A stretch of DNA of 64,000 nucleotides from Isoptericola sp. BMS4 (GCF_011634835.1 NZ_SIRP01000001.1:2108034-2172033), one strand, 5' to 3'. Shown: positions 36,589 through 50,550, counted from the first letter of the stretch. A program made the numbers and translations. The notes: a model not told the origin generated them from the sequence alone.

Positions 36589-37194
36589 ATGACGGTGCCC
36601 GACGACGTGCTCGCGATGCTCGTGCGGCGGGTGCGCGACGCCCGGCCGCGGCTGCCGGCGCCGGGCGCGCCCGAGCCGTGGCGGACCGTGCGCCTGGTGT
36701 GCGTGGACGGCCCCGCGGGGTCCGGCAAGACGACGCTCGCCACGCAGCTCGCGACCGCGCTGGACAGCGCCGTCGTGCACCTGGACGACCTGTACGAGGG
36801 ATGGTCGGCGGGACCCGACGGCGGCGCGCGGCGCCTGGGCGAGTGGGTGCTCGAGCCGCTCGCCGCCGGGGGAGCGGGCCGGTACCGGCGCTACGACTGG
36901 TACGCGGGGGCGTACGCCGAGTGGCACGACGTCGAGCCGTGGCCCGTCGTGGTGGTCGAGGGGTGCGGCGCGGCGGCCCGGCAGGTCGACCCGGTGGCCG
37001 CCCTGCGGGTGTGGGTCGGGGCCGAGGACTCCGAGCGGCTGCGCCGCACCGTCGCGCGGGACGGGGAGGGGTCCCGTGCCCACCTGGTGCGGTGGATGGC
37101 GGACGAGCGGGTCCACTTCGCCCGGGAGCGCACCGAGACGCGCGCGGACGTGCGGCTCGACGGGCGGGGACGCGTCGTCGCGCGGCGCACCTGA
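36589..37194 (+). CDS. Uridine-kinase-like P-loop protein
   Basis: Protein of 201 residues. Walker A is CVDGPAGSGKTTLATQLA (GPAGSGKTT about residues 42-50), followed by VVHLDDLYEGWSAGPDGGA, the LDDLYxGW pattern of uridine-kinase/AAA-like small kinases, and a Walker B-like PVVVVEGCGAA. Late residues include RWMADERVHFARERT with the Arg residues expected of a lid. It probably phosphorylates a nucleoside or other small molecule; substrate unknown. No ribosome-binding site stronger than GAAAGGA at 9-14 nt before ATG is seen. Confidence 0.8.
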   Translation: MTVPDDVLAMLVRRVRDARPRLPAPGAPEPWRTVRLVCVDGPAGSGKTTLATQLATALDSAVVHLDDLYEGWSAGPDGGARRLGEWVLEPLAAGGAGRYRRYDWYAGAYAEWHDVEPWPVVVVEGCGAAARQVDPVAALRVWVGAEDSERLRRTVARDGEGSRAHLVRWMADERVHFARERTETRADVRLDGRGRVVARRT

Positions 37195-37205
37195 CGGCGC
37201 CCGGT

Positions 37206-37252
37206 CATACCTCGTGCTGCTAGGGTAATGATCCCTTGCAGCTCTAGGTATG
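37206..37252. promoter_or_regulatory. Candidate PadR autoregulatory region
   Basis: The gap before the PadR gene contains the inverted repeat CATACCT (37206-37212) and AGGTATG (37246-37252), a -10-like TAGGGT (37221-37226) and a smaller symmetric AGGG...CCCT element around TAATGAT. PadR proteins commonly repress their own operon by binding such repeats. Confidence 0.4.
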
Positions 37253-37261
37253 GGAGTGCCC

Positions 37262-37645
37262 GTGCACATCGACAAGGACCTGGTCGCCGCGTCCGCGACC
37301 CCGCTCGTCCTCGGCATCCTCGCCGACGGCGAGTCGTACGGGTACGCGATCGCCAAGCGGGTCGCCGAGCTCTCCGGCGGCCGCATGCAGTGGACCGACG
37401 GCATGCTCTACCCGCTGCTGCACCGGCTCGAGCGGCTCGGCCTCGTGGCGTCCTCGTGGGGCAGGTCCGAGACCGGCCGGCGGCGCAAGCACTACGCCAT
37501 CACCGACGCGGGCCGCGACGCGCTCGCCGAGCGCCAGGAGCAGTGGGCCGTCGTCGCCGGCGCCCTGCGCCAGGTCTGGCAGGGCGTCCGCGACGACGCG
37601 CGCGCCGTGCACCTGCCGGGCGCCGCGGCCGAGGGGTGGGCGTGA
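37262..37645 (+). CDS. PadR family transcriptional regulator
   Basis: Protein of 127 residues from GTG 37262; GGGAG lies 5 nt upstream and the family N terminus HIDKDLVAASATPLVLGIL begins right there (an ATG at 37250 is in frame but without a ribosome-binding site). The winged helix is clear: GESYGYAIAKRVAELSGG, MQWTDGMLYPLLHRLERLGLV, GRRRKHYAITDAGRDALAE. Such two-gene units of PadR plus a membrane protein with a permease-prefix domain often form envelope or drug-stress modules. The stop overlaps the next start by GTGA. Confidence 0.9.
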   Translation: MHIDKDLVAASATPLVLGILADGESYGYAIAKRVAELSGGRMQWTDGMLYPLLHRLERLGLVASSWGRSETGRRRKHYAITDAGRDALAERQEQWAVVAGALRQVWQGVRDDARAVHLPGAAAEGWA

Positions 37646-38998
37646 CCGGGGCGCCGGAGCGGCTCGAGGCGCAGATCGACCAGTGGCGCGGGTACGTCCG
37701 GCGCCACCGGGCCATCGCGGCGAGCGACGTGGACGAGATGGAGGACCACCTGCGCGCGCAGGTCGACGACCTCGGCGCGACGGGCCTGGACGCCGACGAG
37801 GCCTTCCTCGTGGCCGTCAAGCGCATGGGCCGCCTCGACGACGTCTCGCGCGAGTTCGCCCGGGAGCACTCCGACCGGCTCTGGAAGCAGCTCGTCCTCG
37901 TCCCCGCCGACAGCGCGGCGCCGGCGGGCGCCACGCGGTGGCGCGAGCTCGCCGTCGTGCTCCTGCTCGCGGTCGGCGCCCGGCCTCGCGCTCAAGGTCG
38001 GCATCGCGACCATCGCCGACGAGTGGACGCTGACGCGCGACGCCGGCCTGCTCGTGATCCCCTTCGTGGCCGCCTACTTCGCCTGGAAGCGCCGGGTCCC
38101 GGCGCGCGTGCCGGCCGTCGCCGGCGGCGCGCTGCTCGTGCTCGCGGTCGTGGTGAACGCCTACCCCTTCGCGCCGGGTGGGTCGACCGGGACGCTCGCC
38201 GCGATCCACACGCCCGTCGTGCTCTGGGCGCTGCTCGGCGTCGTCTACGTCGAGGGACGGTGGCGGTCCCACGCGGGGCGCATGGACTTCGTCCGGTTCA
38301 CGGGCGAGCTGGTCGTCTACCTGACGCTCCTCGCCCTCGGCGGCGGTGTGCTCGTCGGCCTGACGGCCGCCCTCTTCGGCGTGATCGACGTCGACCTGGA
38401 GCCCGCCCTCGAGTCCTGGATCCTGCCCTTCGGCGTCCCCGGGGCGCTGGTGGTGGCCGCCTGGCTCGTCGAGGCCAAGAAGAGCGTGGTCGAGAACATC
38501 GCGCCGGTGCTGACCCGCGTCTTCACCCCGCTGACCATCGTCATGCTGCTGGCGGCCCTGCCCGTCCTCCTCAGCGCCGGCGACCTCGCTGCCGCCGACC
38601 GCGGGCTGCTGATCCTCATGGACGCGATCCTCGTCCTGGTGCTGTGCCTGGTGCTGTACTCGATCTCCGCACGCGACCCGCTCGCGCCGCGCGGGCTCTT
38701 CGACGCGCTGCAGCTGGTCCTGCTCGTGGCGGCGCTCGCGGCCGACGCCGTGCTGCTGACCGCGATGCTCACGCGCATCGCCGAGTTCGGCCCGAGCCCG
38801 AACAAGGTCGCCGCCCTCGGCCTGAACCTGCTCCTGCTCACCCACCTGGCGCGCGCCGCGTGGCTCACCGGCGGGTTCCTGCGCGGCCGGCGCTCGTTCG
38901 CCGCGATCGAGCGGTGGCAGACCGGGTTCCTGCCCGTGTACGCGCTGTGGGCCGCCGTCGTGGTCGTCGTCTTCCCGCTCGTGTTCGGGTTCGCCTGA
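37642..38998 (+). pseudogene. Permease-prefix-domain membrane protein, interrupted by a +1 frameshift
   Basis: From GTG 37642 the first 113 codons encode a soluble N-terminal region (RLEAQIDQWRGYVRRHRAI, DVDEMEDHLRAQVDDL, AFLVAVKRMGRLDDVSREFA) typical of the permease prefix domain next to PadR genes, then enter the first hydrophobic segment (LAVVLLLAVGA). At 37979-37981 one extra C in a CCC run shifts the frame; from there the +1 frame continues without break (GLALKVGIATIADEWTL...) through about nine more hydrophobic segments to the stop at 38998. Removing one C restores one protein of about 451 residues. It is either a true frameshift mutation or a sequencing error in a C run. Function unknown; it partners the PadR regulator by a 4-bp overlap. 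Confidence 0.85.
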
Positions 38999-39059
38999 CG
39001 TGCCCGGCGCGCGGGTGCCGGACGTGCCGCTGTCGGTGGCCGGCGCGATGATGAGCGGC

Positions 39060-39791
39060 ATGCGCGTCCCGGACAGCTCCTGGTACGACCGCCCCTCGAC
39101 CGACGTCGCGCGTGACCTGCTGGGCGCGGTCCTCCTGCGGCGCACGGCGGACGGCACGGTCGCCCTGCGGCCGACGGAGGTCGAGGCGTACGACGGCGAG
39201 CACGACCCGGGCTCCCACGCCTACCGGGGTCGCAGCGCGCGCAACGCGACGATGTTCGACGAGGGCGGGCGCCTGTACGTCTACCGCCACCTGGGCCTGC
39301 ACCACTGCGTGAACGTCGTCTGCGGGCCGCCCGGGCGGGCGTCGGCGGTCCTGCTGCGCGCCGGCGAGGTGCTGGACGGCGCGGTTTCGGACGGCGGCGC
39401 GCGCGTCGGCGCCGCCGCGGACACGCCCCGAGGCGGCCGGGCGCTGGCCGCCCGCCGTCGGCGGGCGGCGGGGGTGCTGCGGTCCGACCGCGACCTCGCG
39501 CGCGGCCCGGCCCGCCTCACCGTGGCGCTCGCCCTGGACCTCGCCGACGACGGCGCCGACGTCACCGACCCGGCCGGGGGCGTCGTCGTGGCGCTGCCCG
39601 GCGGGCGGCAGGGTGCCTCGCCCGGCGTGGTCCGGTCCGGGCCCCGGGTCGGGGTGAGCGGCGACGGCGGCCGTGGCGACCTGTTCCCGTGGCGGTTCTG
39701 GCTCGACGGCGAGGACACCGTCTCGGACTACCGGCAGGCGGCGCGCCGGCCGGCGCGCGGCCCTGGTGGGGAAGGCCGGGCGGCCCGGTAG
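39060..39791 (+). CDS. DNA-3-methyladenine glycosylase (AAG/MPG family)
   Basis: Protein of 243 residues. AAG-family landmarks: VARDLLGAVLLRR, the catalytic Glu in TEVEAYDGEHDPGSHAYRG, RNATMFDEGGRLYVYRHLGLHHCVNVV (in parts), AVLLRAGEVLDGAV and PWRFWLDGEDTVSDY near the end. It excises alkylated and deaminated purines in base-excision repair. ATG codons at 39048, 39051 and 39060 are all in frame and none has a strong ribosome-binding site; the start is uncertain by four residues. The C terminus has a short basic tail. Confidence 0.92.
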   Translation: MRVPDSSWYDRPSTDVARDLLGAVLLRRTADGTVALRPTEVEAYDGEHDPGSHAYRGRSARNATMFDEGGRLYVYRHLGLHHCVNVVCGPPGRASAVLLRAGEVLDGAVSDGGARVGAAADTPRGGRALAARRRRAAGVLRSDRDLARGPARLTVALALDLADDGADVTDPAGGVVVALPGGRQGASPGVVRSGPRVGVSGDGGRGDLFPWRFWLDGEDTVSDYRQAARRPARGPGGEGRAAR

Positions 39792-39919
39792 GCCGCCCGC
39801 GACGCACCCGCACCACGTGCGCGTGGGTACGCTCGGCACGGCCGGCGGCGTCGGCAGGCTCCCCGCGTCGCGGTGCCGTGTCCGCGGGGGCTGTCGACGG
39901 ATCACGAGAGGATCGATAC

Positions 39920-40186
39920 GTGCCCGGTGGGGACGATGTGGCGAGGGCGAGGTTCAGTGTGCGTCGGTACCGACGCACCCGCTGGGTCGTCGCGGCGGTG
40001 GGTCTTCTCGGCGGCGTCCTGGCCCTGGTCGCCAGAGCGCTGATCGGCGCGCCGGTCTTCGACGGCGACTGGTGGGCGGCCACGCTCGTCGTCGTGATCG
40101 TGGCGGTGACGAGCGCGCTCCTGATCGCGCTGCTGGTGCGCCGGTACGGGGCCCGGCGCGACCAGCTCGTCGCTCAGGTCCGCTAG
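39920..40186 (+). CDS. Small two-segment membrane protein
   Basis: Protein of 88 residues from GTG 39920, 8 nt after AGAGG. Basic residues (FSVRRYRRTRW) precede the first membrane segment (about 25-44), a short acidic loop FDGDWW separates it from the second (about 55-77), and the C terminus RRYGARRDQL is basic, so both ends should face the cytoplasm. No family recognised. The next gene starts 16 bp downstream in the same frame. Confidence 0.6.
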   Translation: MPGGDDVARARFSVRRYRRTRWVVAAVGLLGGVLALVARALIGAPVFDGDWWAATLVVVIVAVTSALLIALLVRRYGARRDQLVAQVR

Positions 40187-40201
40187 GCACGTCCGGGTGC
40201 C

Positions 40202-40561
40202 GTGGTGATTCCCGCCTACTCGTCCCGCGAGCTCTGGTCCGACGCCGTCGACGCGGGCGTCGGCACCCAGGGCCTCTCGCGCCGCTGGACCACGGTGCTG
40301 GCCGTGGCCGTGGTCGGTGACCGCGCCGAGATCTGGATCTGCGGCGACCGGGAACCACGGTGGTCCGTGCGGCTCGTGCCGGGGCGCGTCGAGGCGCGCG
40401 AGATCGCGATGGGGGAGACGTCCCAGCCCGGGGTGCGGATCTCCGACGGTACGGCGTCCGCCTCCTTCGTCCCGCACTACGGGGTCGGCAGCAGCATCGC
40501 TTCCGTCGAACAGGCGCTGCGTGACCTCGGCGAGGACCCGGCGGACCATCTGGCGCCGTGA
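40202..40561 (+). CDS. Hypothetical protein, 119 residues
   Basis: Starts at GTG 40202 (GTG 40205 is an alternative). It has a mixed alpha/beta look: ELWSDAVDAGVG, VLAVAVVGDRAEIWICGD, WSVRLVPGRVEAREIAMG, and an amphipathic C-terminal helix SIASVEQALRDLGEDPADHL. No signal peptide, membrane segment or known motif. It follows the small membrane protein by 15 bp and precedes tyrS by 95 bp; base composition and third-position GC resemble the neighbours, supporting a real gene. Confidence 0.55.
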   Translation: MVIPAYSSRELWSDAVDAGVGTQGLSRRWTTVLAVAVVGDRAEIWICGDREPRWSVRLVPGRVEAREIAMGETSQPGVRISDGTASASFVPHYGVGSSIASVEQALRDLGEDPADHLAP

Positions 40562-40656
40562 GTCCGGTGGTCGGTGGCGTCGTCCCCGTTCGTCGTCGGG
40601 CAGACTAGAGGGGCGGCCCGCGGTGGGCCGCGTTCCCTGACCAAGGAGTTGACACG

Positions 40657-41916
40657 GTGACCGACATCCTCGACGAGCTGCACTGGCGGGGCCTGGTGGC
40701 GCAGACCACCGACGAGGCCGCGCTGCGTTCTGCGCTGTCCGAGGGGCCCGTCACCTATTACGCGGGCTTCGACCCGACCGCGCAGAGCCTGCACGTGGGC
40801 CACATGGTGCAGCTGCTGACCATGCGCCGCCTGCAGCTGGCGGGCCACCGCCCGCTCGCCCTCGTGGGCGGCGCCACCGGGCTGATCGGCGACCCGCGCC
40901 CGACCACGGAGCGCACCATGCAGTCGCGCGACGTGGTCGCGGGCTGGGTGGATCGCATCCGCTCGCAGATCGAGCCGTTCCTCGACTTCGAGGGGCCGGC
41001 GGCCGCGCGGATGGTCAACAACCTCGACTGGACGGGGTCGATGTCCGCGATCGACTTCCTGCGGGACGTCGGCAAGCACTTCCGCGTGGGCACCATGCTC
41101 GCCAAGGACATCGTGGCGCGCCGCCTGCACTCGGACGAGGGCATCAGCTACACCGAGTTCAGCTACCAGGTGCTCCAGGGGATGGACTACCGGGAGCTGT
41201 ACGAGCGCCACGGCTGCACGCTACAGCTCGGCGGCAACGACCAGTGGGGCAACCTGCTGTCCGGCGTCGAGCTCATCCGCAAGACCGACGGCGCGGCGGT
41301 GCACGCGATGACGTCGCCGCTGATCACCAAGGCCGACGGGTCCAAGATGGGCAAGTCCGAGGGAGGGGCCGTGTGGCTCGACCCCGAGCTGACGAGCCCG
41401 TACGCCTTCTACCAGTTCTGGCTCAACCAGGCGGACGCTGACGTCGTGAAGTACCTGAAGGTCTTCACGTTCCGCACCGCGGAGGAGATCGCCGCGCTCG
41501 AGCAGGAGGTGGCGGAGCGTCCCTTCGCCCGGGCGGCGCAGCGCGCCCTGGCGGGCGACCTGACCACGCTGGTGCACGGGCAGGGCGCGACCGACGCGGT
41601 CATCGGCGCGAGCCAGGCTCTCTTCGGTCGAGGCGAGCTGTCGGCCCTGGACGAGGGCACGCTCGGGGCTGCCGTGGCCGAGCTGCCACGGACCACGGCG
41701 AAGGCGGGGGACCTCGTCGTCGACGCGTTCGTGGGCACCGGGCTCGTCGCGTCCAAGGCGGCGGCACGCCGTGCGATCGCCGAGGGCGGGGCGTACGTGA
41801 ACAACGTCAAGGTGACCTCCGACGAGGCGGTGCTCGAGCCCGCCGATCTGCTGCACGGCCGGTTCGCCGTCCTGCGGCGCGGGAAGAAGACCCTGGCGGT
41901 CGCGTCCACCGACTGA
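40657..41916 (+). CDS. tyrS: Tyrosyl-tRNA synthetase
   Basis: Protein of 419 residues from GTG 40657 behind AAGGAG. Class I features: [21 protein letters not shown] (cited as two parts, with HVGH as the HIGH motif), [14 protein letters not shown] and KMGKS for KMSKS ([11 protein letters not shown]). The C-terminal S4 domain is present ([21 protein letters not shown]...VNNVKV). Attaches tyrosine to tRNA-Tyr. A strong hairpin terminator follows 3 bp after the stop, ahead of the rRNA operon. Confidence 0.98.
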   Translation: MTDILDELHWRGLVAQTTDEAALRSALSEGPVTYYAGFDPTAQSLHVGHMVQLLTMRRLQLAGHRPLALVGGATGLIGDPRPTTERTMQSRDVVAGWVDRIRSQIEPFLDFEGPAAARMVNNLDWTGSMSAIDFLRDVGKHFRVGTMLAKDIVARRLHSDEGISYTEFSYQVLQGMDYRELYERHGCTLQLGGNDQWGNLLSGVELIRKTDGAAVHAMTSPLITKADGSKMGKSEGGAVWLDPELTSPYAFYQFWLNQADADVVKYLKVFTFRTAEEIAALEQEVAERPFARAAQRALAGDLTTLVHGQGATDAVIGASQALFGRGELSALDEGTLGAAVAELPRTTAKAGDLVVDAFVGTGLVASKAAARRAIAEGGAYVNNVKVTSDEAVLEPADLLHGRFAVLRRGKKTLAVASTD

Positions 41917-41919
41917 GGC

Positions 41920-41977
41920 GCGCGGTCGTAGGCGGGGGCGGGGGGCCACAGCCCTCCGCCCCCGCCTACGACCGCGC
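41920..41977 (+). terminator. Terminator behind tyrS
   Basis: Perfect 22-bp stem, 41920-41941 with 41956-41977, around a 14-nt loop; the core left arm reads GCGGTCGTAGGCGGGGGCGG. It begins 3 bp after the tyrS stop and separates tyrS from the rRNA operon promoters. Confidence 0.8.
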
Positions 41978-42020
41978 CAGCAGCGGCGCGGACACCCGGA
42001 AATGCGGCCCGACCTGCGAA

Positions 42021-42051
42021 TTTGTCCTCCCCGCCGAGGTGTGTGTAATGT
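42021..42051 (+). promoter_or_regulatory. Upstream rrn promoter candidate
   Basis: TTTGTC (42021-42026) and TAATGT (42046-42051) with a 19-bp spacer (18 if TTGTCC is taken), in a locally AT-richer stretch about 480 bp before 16S. The spacer is long, so this is a weaker candidate than the promoter at 42226. Confidence 0.4.
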
Positions 42052-42225
42052 TCTCGTCGTTCGCCCGGCAGGGAGCAACGGACACCGCGGAGACGGCCTC
42101 AGGGTCGGGTACCGGTGGACGGTCCCGGAGGGCGGTCCTCCGATTCCTTCACGGGACGTCTTCGTGCGTCGCGCTTCGGATATCGGGCACGAGGCCTTCG
42201 TCAGACTCGATCGCAAGATCAGGAC

Positions 42226-42253
42226 TTGACAGGGAGAACGGGCCTGGTAAGGT
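42226..42253 (+). promoter_or_regulatory. Main rrn promoter candidate
   Basis: Consensus TTGACA (42226-42231) and TAAGGT (42248-42253) with a 16-bp spacer. Transcription would begin near 42260, about 275 nt before mature 16S, and pass through the duplicated boxA-like leader element. Confidence 0.7.
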
Positions 42254-42286
42254 TGAAGGGTTGCCCCGGACGGGGTCGGGACGAGG

Positions 42287-42410
42287 TCCTGGTCTTGGAT
42301 GGTGTGCGTCGGTTGTTTGAGAACTCAACAGTGTGCTTGATAGTCAATTCCTGGTCTTGGATGGTGTGCGTCGGTTGTTTGAGAACTCAACAGTGTGCTT
42401 GATAGTCAAT
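42287..42410 (+). repeat. Perfect 62-bp tandem duplication in the rrn leader carrying a boxA-like antitermination element
   Basis: Copy 1 is 42287-42348 and copy 2 is 42349-42410, identical over all 62 bp. Each contains TTGTTTGAGAACTCAACAG and then GTGTGCTTGATAGTCAAT, matching the boxA/boxC-type antitermination leader described for actinobacterial rrn operons (NusB/S10 binding). The boxA-like cores lie at about 42314-42333 and 42376-42395. From 42411 to 42534 the leader continues AT-rich with T-runs and no gene. Confidence 0.9.
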
Positions 42411-42534
42411 GCCAAATTTTTGAACCTTTAGTGGTTCCTTTGGATCGGACAGTCTAGTTTTTTGCTAGCTTGTCTGGCCAGTATCGATTGGCATCGCGGG
42501 TCCTTTTTTGGGGGTTCGTGGTGTTGTTCTCTCT

Positions 42535-47778
<5,244 letters not shown>

Positions 47779-47787
47779 ACCCAACAT

Positions 47788-47823
47788 GCGTGGGGTGGGA
47801 GAGTAGGACGCCGCCGAACACCC
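47788..47823 (+). pseudogene. 3' remnant of a 5S rRNA gene
   Basis: GGGTGGGAGAGTAGGACGCC and the following GCCGAACACCC are the last ~36 nt of an actinobacterial 5S rRNA (loop E, helix IV end and the 3' strand of helix I). The first ~80 nt, including the usual GGTGGCCATAGCG start and ATTCCGAACCCGGAAG, and the normal 23S-5S spacer are missing: only 9 bp separate the 23S end from this fragment. It is either a deletion or an assembly collapse between rrn copies; the fragment cannot fold into 5S rRNA. Confidence 0.85.
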
Positions 47824-47829
47824 TTTCAT

Positions 47830-47870
47830 GTGAAGGCCCACCCCCGGATACCCCGGGGGTGGGCCTTCAC
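47830..47870 (+). terminator. rrn operon terminator
   Basis: Perfect 18-bp stem, 47830-47847 (GTGAAGGCCCACCCCCGG) with 47853-47870, and a 5-nt loop ATACC, directly after the 5S remnant. The following 230 bp to the next start codon hold no recognisable gene. Confidence 0.85.
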
Positions 47871-48103
47871 GCATACCCCCACACCCACCCGTGATCCGCA
47901 CACTCCACGTGGGCCGCTCCCGACCACTCATCGTCGAGGCCCGCGCGGCGCTGCGCGGCAAGGCATCCTGATCAGCCCCGGTGCGGATCGGCTCGGGTGG
48001 TGACAGGTGCGCGCTGTCACAGCTGCCCGTGGCCGGCAGGGCCCTGTCGAGCGATGGTGACGTGGGAGAATACCGGGGCATTGTCGTCGAGAAGGGGTAG
48101 ACC

Positions 48104-49540
48104 GTGAACGCATCGCCCGAGGACCGGGGCCGGGACGACTCGGCCGGCCGTTCGCCGCACCGTGGCGGCGGTACCTCCCGCAGCGGGGACCGGGACCGGA
48201 GGGCGGCCAGCGGCCGCGGTGGAGCCCAGCAGGGCCGCACGATCGGCGGTCGCCGTGAGGAGCGGCAGGACGACCGACGGTCGACGCGAGGCGGTCCTCC
48301 GGGAACCGACCGCCGAGGCGCCGACGACGGACGACGGACGGGGGCCCGCAGGGACGACACCGCGCGGGGAGCGTCGGACCGCCGTGACCGGCGGGACGCG
48401 CCGGCTGGAGGCGAGCGTCGTGGTGCTCCCGACCGCGGTGACCGTCGCGGTGCGCCGGACCGTGGCGAGCGTCGTGCTCCCGACCGTGGTGAGCGCCGTG
48501 GTGCGCCGGATCGCGGAGACCGCCGTCCCTCGGAGCGTGGCGACCGGCGCGGTGGCCCGGACCGCGCGGGTGCCGGGCGGGGCGACGGCCCCCGCGGGCA
48601 GGTCCGACGCGGAGCCGACGCCCGCGGGGCGGACGCGCGGCGCTCCGGACCGGGGCGCCCGGCGGCGCACCGTGGCGCGTCGCGCCCGGGGGAGGACAAG
48701 CGGCCCCGCACCCCTGAGCCGGAGATCGCCGAGGACGCGTCGATGGGTCAGCTCAGCCGCGACACCCGCGCGCGGATGCGCGGCCTGACGAAGGAGAACG
48801 CCGAGCGCGTCGGCCTGCACCTGGTCATGGCCGGCCGCCTGCTCGACACCGACCCCGAGCGTGCCTACGAGCACGCCCAGGCGGCGGTGCGGCGCGGGGG
48901 ACGGATCGACGTCGTGCGGGAGGCCGCGGGGATCGCCGCCTACCGCACCGGCAGGTTCGCCGAGGCGCTGCGCGAGCTGCGCACGGTCCGCCGGCTCAAC
49001 GGGTCGTCGGAGCACCTGCCGCTGATGGCGGACGCCGAGCGTGGCCTCGGGCGCCCGGAGCGAGCCATCGCCCTCGCGGCGAGCGAGGAGGCCCGCACCC
49101 TCGACGCCGAGGGCCGCACCGAGCTCGCCATCGTGGTGAGCGGGGCCCGGTCCGACCTGGGCGAGCACGAGGCCGCGCTGACCGTGCTGGACCGCATCCC
49201 GGCCGCCGAGCGGACCGGCGAGCTCGGGGTCCGGGTCCTGCAGGCCCGGGCCGTGGCCCTCGAGCAGGCCGGACGTGCCGACGAGGCCGCCGCGGTGCTC
49301 GCCGGCATCGACCCGGACGTGCTCGACCGCGCCGCCGGGGTGTCCCTCGACGACGACGTGGTGGTCTACGACGTCTACGACGAGTCGGCCGAGCCCGACG
49401 AGCCCGAGGACGACGCGCCCGAGGCCGACGTCACGGACGACCACACGACGCGGGACGCCGGCCAGGACGCACCCGCCGCACCGGGCGACGGAGACGACCC
49501 GCCCGTGCCGGAGGCGCGGGACGAGGAGCCGCGGGCGTGA
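48104..49540 (+). CDS. TPR-like protein with a long basic low-complexity N terminus
   Basis: Protein of 478 residues from GTG 48104. Residues 1-205 are a disordered Arg/Asp/Gly/Pro-rich tract with repeats such as GAPDRGDRR and GAPDRGERR. Residues about 210-410 form helical repeats (ALRELRTVRRLNGSSEHLPLM, EARTLDAEGRTELAIVVSG, AALTVLDRIPAAERT), a TPR-like fold. The C terminus (415-478) is strongly acidic. This charge-polarised design and place downstream of tyrS match the TPR protein of M. tuberculosis order (Rv1691). Role unknown; basic tract and operon with rRNA-modifying TlyA hint at nucleic-acid or ribosome contact, as inference. Confidence 0.8.
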   Translation: MNASPEDRGRDDSAGRSPHRGGGTSRSGDRDRRAASGRGGAQQGRTIGGRREERQDDRRSTRGGPPGTDRRGADDGRRTGARRDDTARGASDRRDRRDAPAGGERRGAPDRGDRRGAPDRGERRAPDRGERRGAPDRGDRRPSERGDRRGGPDRAGAGRGDGPRGQVRRGADARGADARRSGPGRPAAHRGASRPGEDKRPRTPEPEIAEDASMGQLSRDTRARMRGLTKENAERVGLHLVMAGRLLDTDPERAYEHAQAAVRRGGRIDVVREAAGIAAYRTGRFAEALRELRTVRRLNGSSEHLPLMADAERGLGRPERAIALAASEEARTLDAEGRTELAIVVSGARSDLGEHEAALTVLDRIPAAERTGELGVRVLQARAVALEQAGRADEAAAVLAGIDPDVLDRAAGVSLDDDVVVYDVYDESAEPDEPEDDAPEADVTDDHTTRDAGQDAPAAPGDGDDPPVPEARDEEPRA

Positions 49541-50550
49541 CGGCGATGCTGCGCGGCAGCGCCGAGCCGCTCGCCACGGCCCACGACCTCGCCCTGGTCG
49601 ACCTGGACGGCGTCGCGTACCGCGGCCACCTCGCGATCCCGCACGCCGCGCCGAGCCTCGTCTCGGCGCGCGACGCGGGACTGCGGCTCGTGTTCGTGAC
49701 GAACAACGCGTCCCGGGAGCCGGAGGACGTCGCCGGTCAGCTCACCGGCCTCGACATCCCGACGTCGCCCGACGAGGTGATGACGGCGGCGCAGGCCTGC
49801 GCCGCGCTGCTGCGGACGCGGCTCGCGCCGGGCGCCCGCGTCCTGGTGATCGGCGGCGCCGGCCTCGTCACCGCCGTCGAGGCCGCTGGCCTGCGGGTCG
49901 TGGAGTCGGCCGACGACGCACCGGAAGCGGTGGCCCAGGGGTACGCCCCCGGCCTGGCGTGGCCCGACCTGGCGGAGGCGGCGTACGCCGTCGCCGGCGG
50001 GGCGTGGCACGTGGCCAGCAACCTCGACCTCTCGCTGCCGACGGCGCGGGGTTTCGCCCCCGGCAACGGCGCGCTCGTCGGCGCGGTCACCGCGGCCACC
50101 GGCGTCCGCCCGGACAGCGCCGGCAAGCCGTCGCCGACCATGTACCGGATGGTCGTCGAGCGCAGCGGCGCACAGCGACCCCTGGTGGTCGGGGACCGGC
50201 TCGACACCGACCTGGCGGGAGCGCGGGCCGGCGGCTACCCGGGCCTGCACGTCCTCACGGGCGTCTCCTCCGCGCGGGACGCCGTGCTGGCGGAACCGGA
50301 GCTGCGTCCCGACTTCGTCGGTGCGGACCTGCGGTCGCTGCTCGAGCCGCACCCCGAGCCCGAGCCGGCCGCGGACGGCTGGTGGCGGTGCGGCGACCGG
50401 GCGGCACGCGTCACCGGCCGTACGCTCGAGATCGACAGGGAAGGGCCCGCCGGGATCGACGTGGTCAGGGCCGCGTGCGCGGCAGCGTGGGAGGTCGTCG
50501 ACGCCGGCGGCACCCTCGACCCGTCGAGCGTGCCCGAGCTCACGGCCTGA
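49537..50550 (+). CDS. HAD-family phosphatase (NagD/p-nitrophenyl phosphatase type)
   Basis: Protein of 337 residues from GTG 49537 (GTGA overlap, GAGGAG 8 nt upstream). HAD motifs: nucleophile DLDGVAYRG (about 26-34), VTNNASREPEDVA (motif II Thr), the Lys region DSAGKPSPTMYRMVVE and motif IV VVGDRLDTDLAGARAGGY. The cap-type fold corresponds to HAD subclass IIA, as in NagD. The last ~70 residues (GWWRCGDRAARVTGRTLEI, IDVVRAACAAAWEVVDAGG) form an extra domain seen in actinobacterial members. Substrate unknown; in Mycobacterium the same locus holds the glycerol-3-phosphate phosphatase Rv1692, so that activity is a good guess. Confidence 0.88.
   Translation: MTAMLRGSAEPLATAHDLALVDLDGVAYRGHLAIPHAAPSLVSARDAGLRLVFVTNNASREPEDVAGQLTGLDIPTSPDEVMTAAQACAALLRTRLAPGARVLVIGGAGLVTAVEAAGLRVVESADDAPEAVAQGYAPGLAWPDLAEAAYAVAGGAWHVASNLDLSLPTARGFAPGNGALVGAVTAATGVRPDSAGKPSPTMYRMVVERSGAQRPLVVGDRLDTDLAGARAGGYPGLHVLTGVSSARDAVLAEPELRPDFVGADLRSLLEPHPEPEPAADGWWRCGDRAARVTGRTLEIDREGPAGIDVVRAACAAAWEVVDAGGTLDPSSVPELTA

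Noticed and set aside
39689-39919. Upstream extension of the small membrane protein into the glycosylase gene
   Set aside because: The overlapping part has no hydrophobic or domain signal, whereas GTG 39920 has a well-placed ribosome-binding site.
48416-48520. Repeated GGTGCTCCCGACCGTGG-like units as a possible CRISPR array
   Set aside because: Units are short, imperfect, in frame and encode a low-complexity protein tract; there are no regular spacers and no cas genes.
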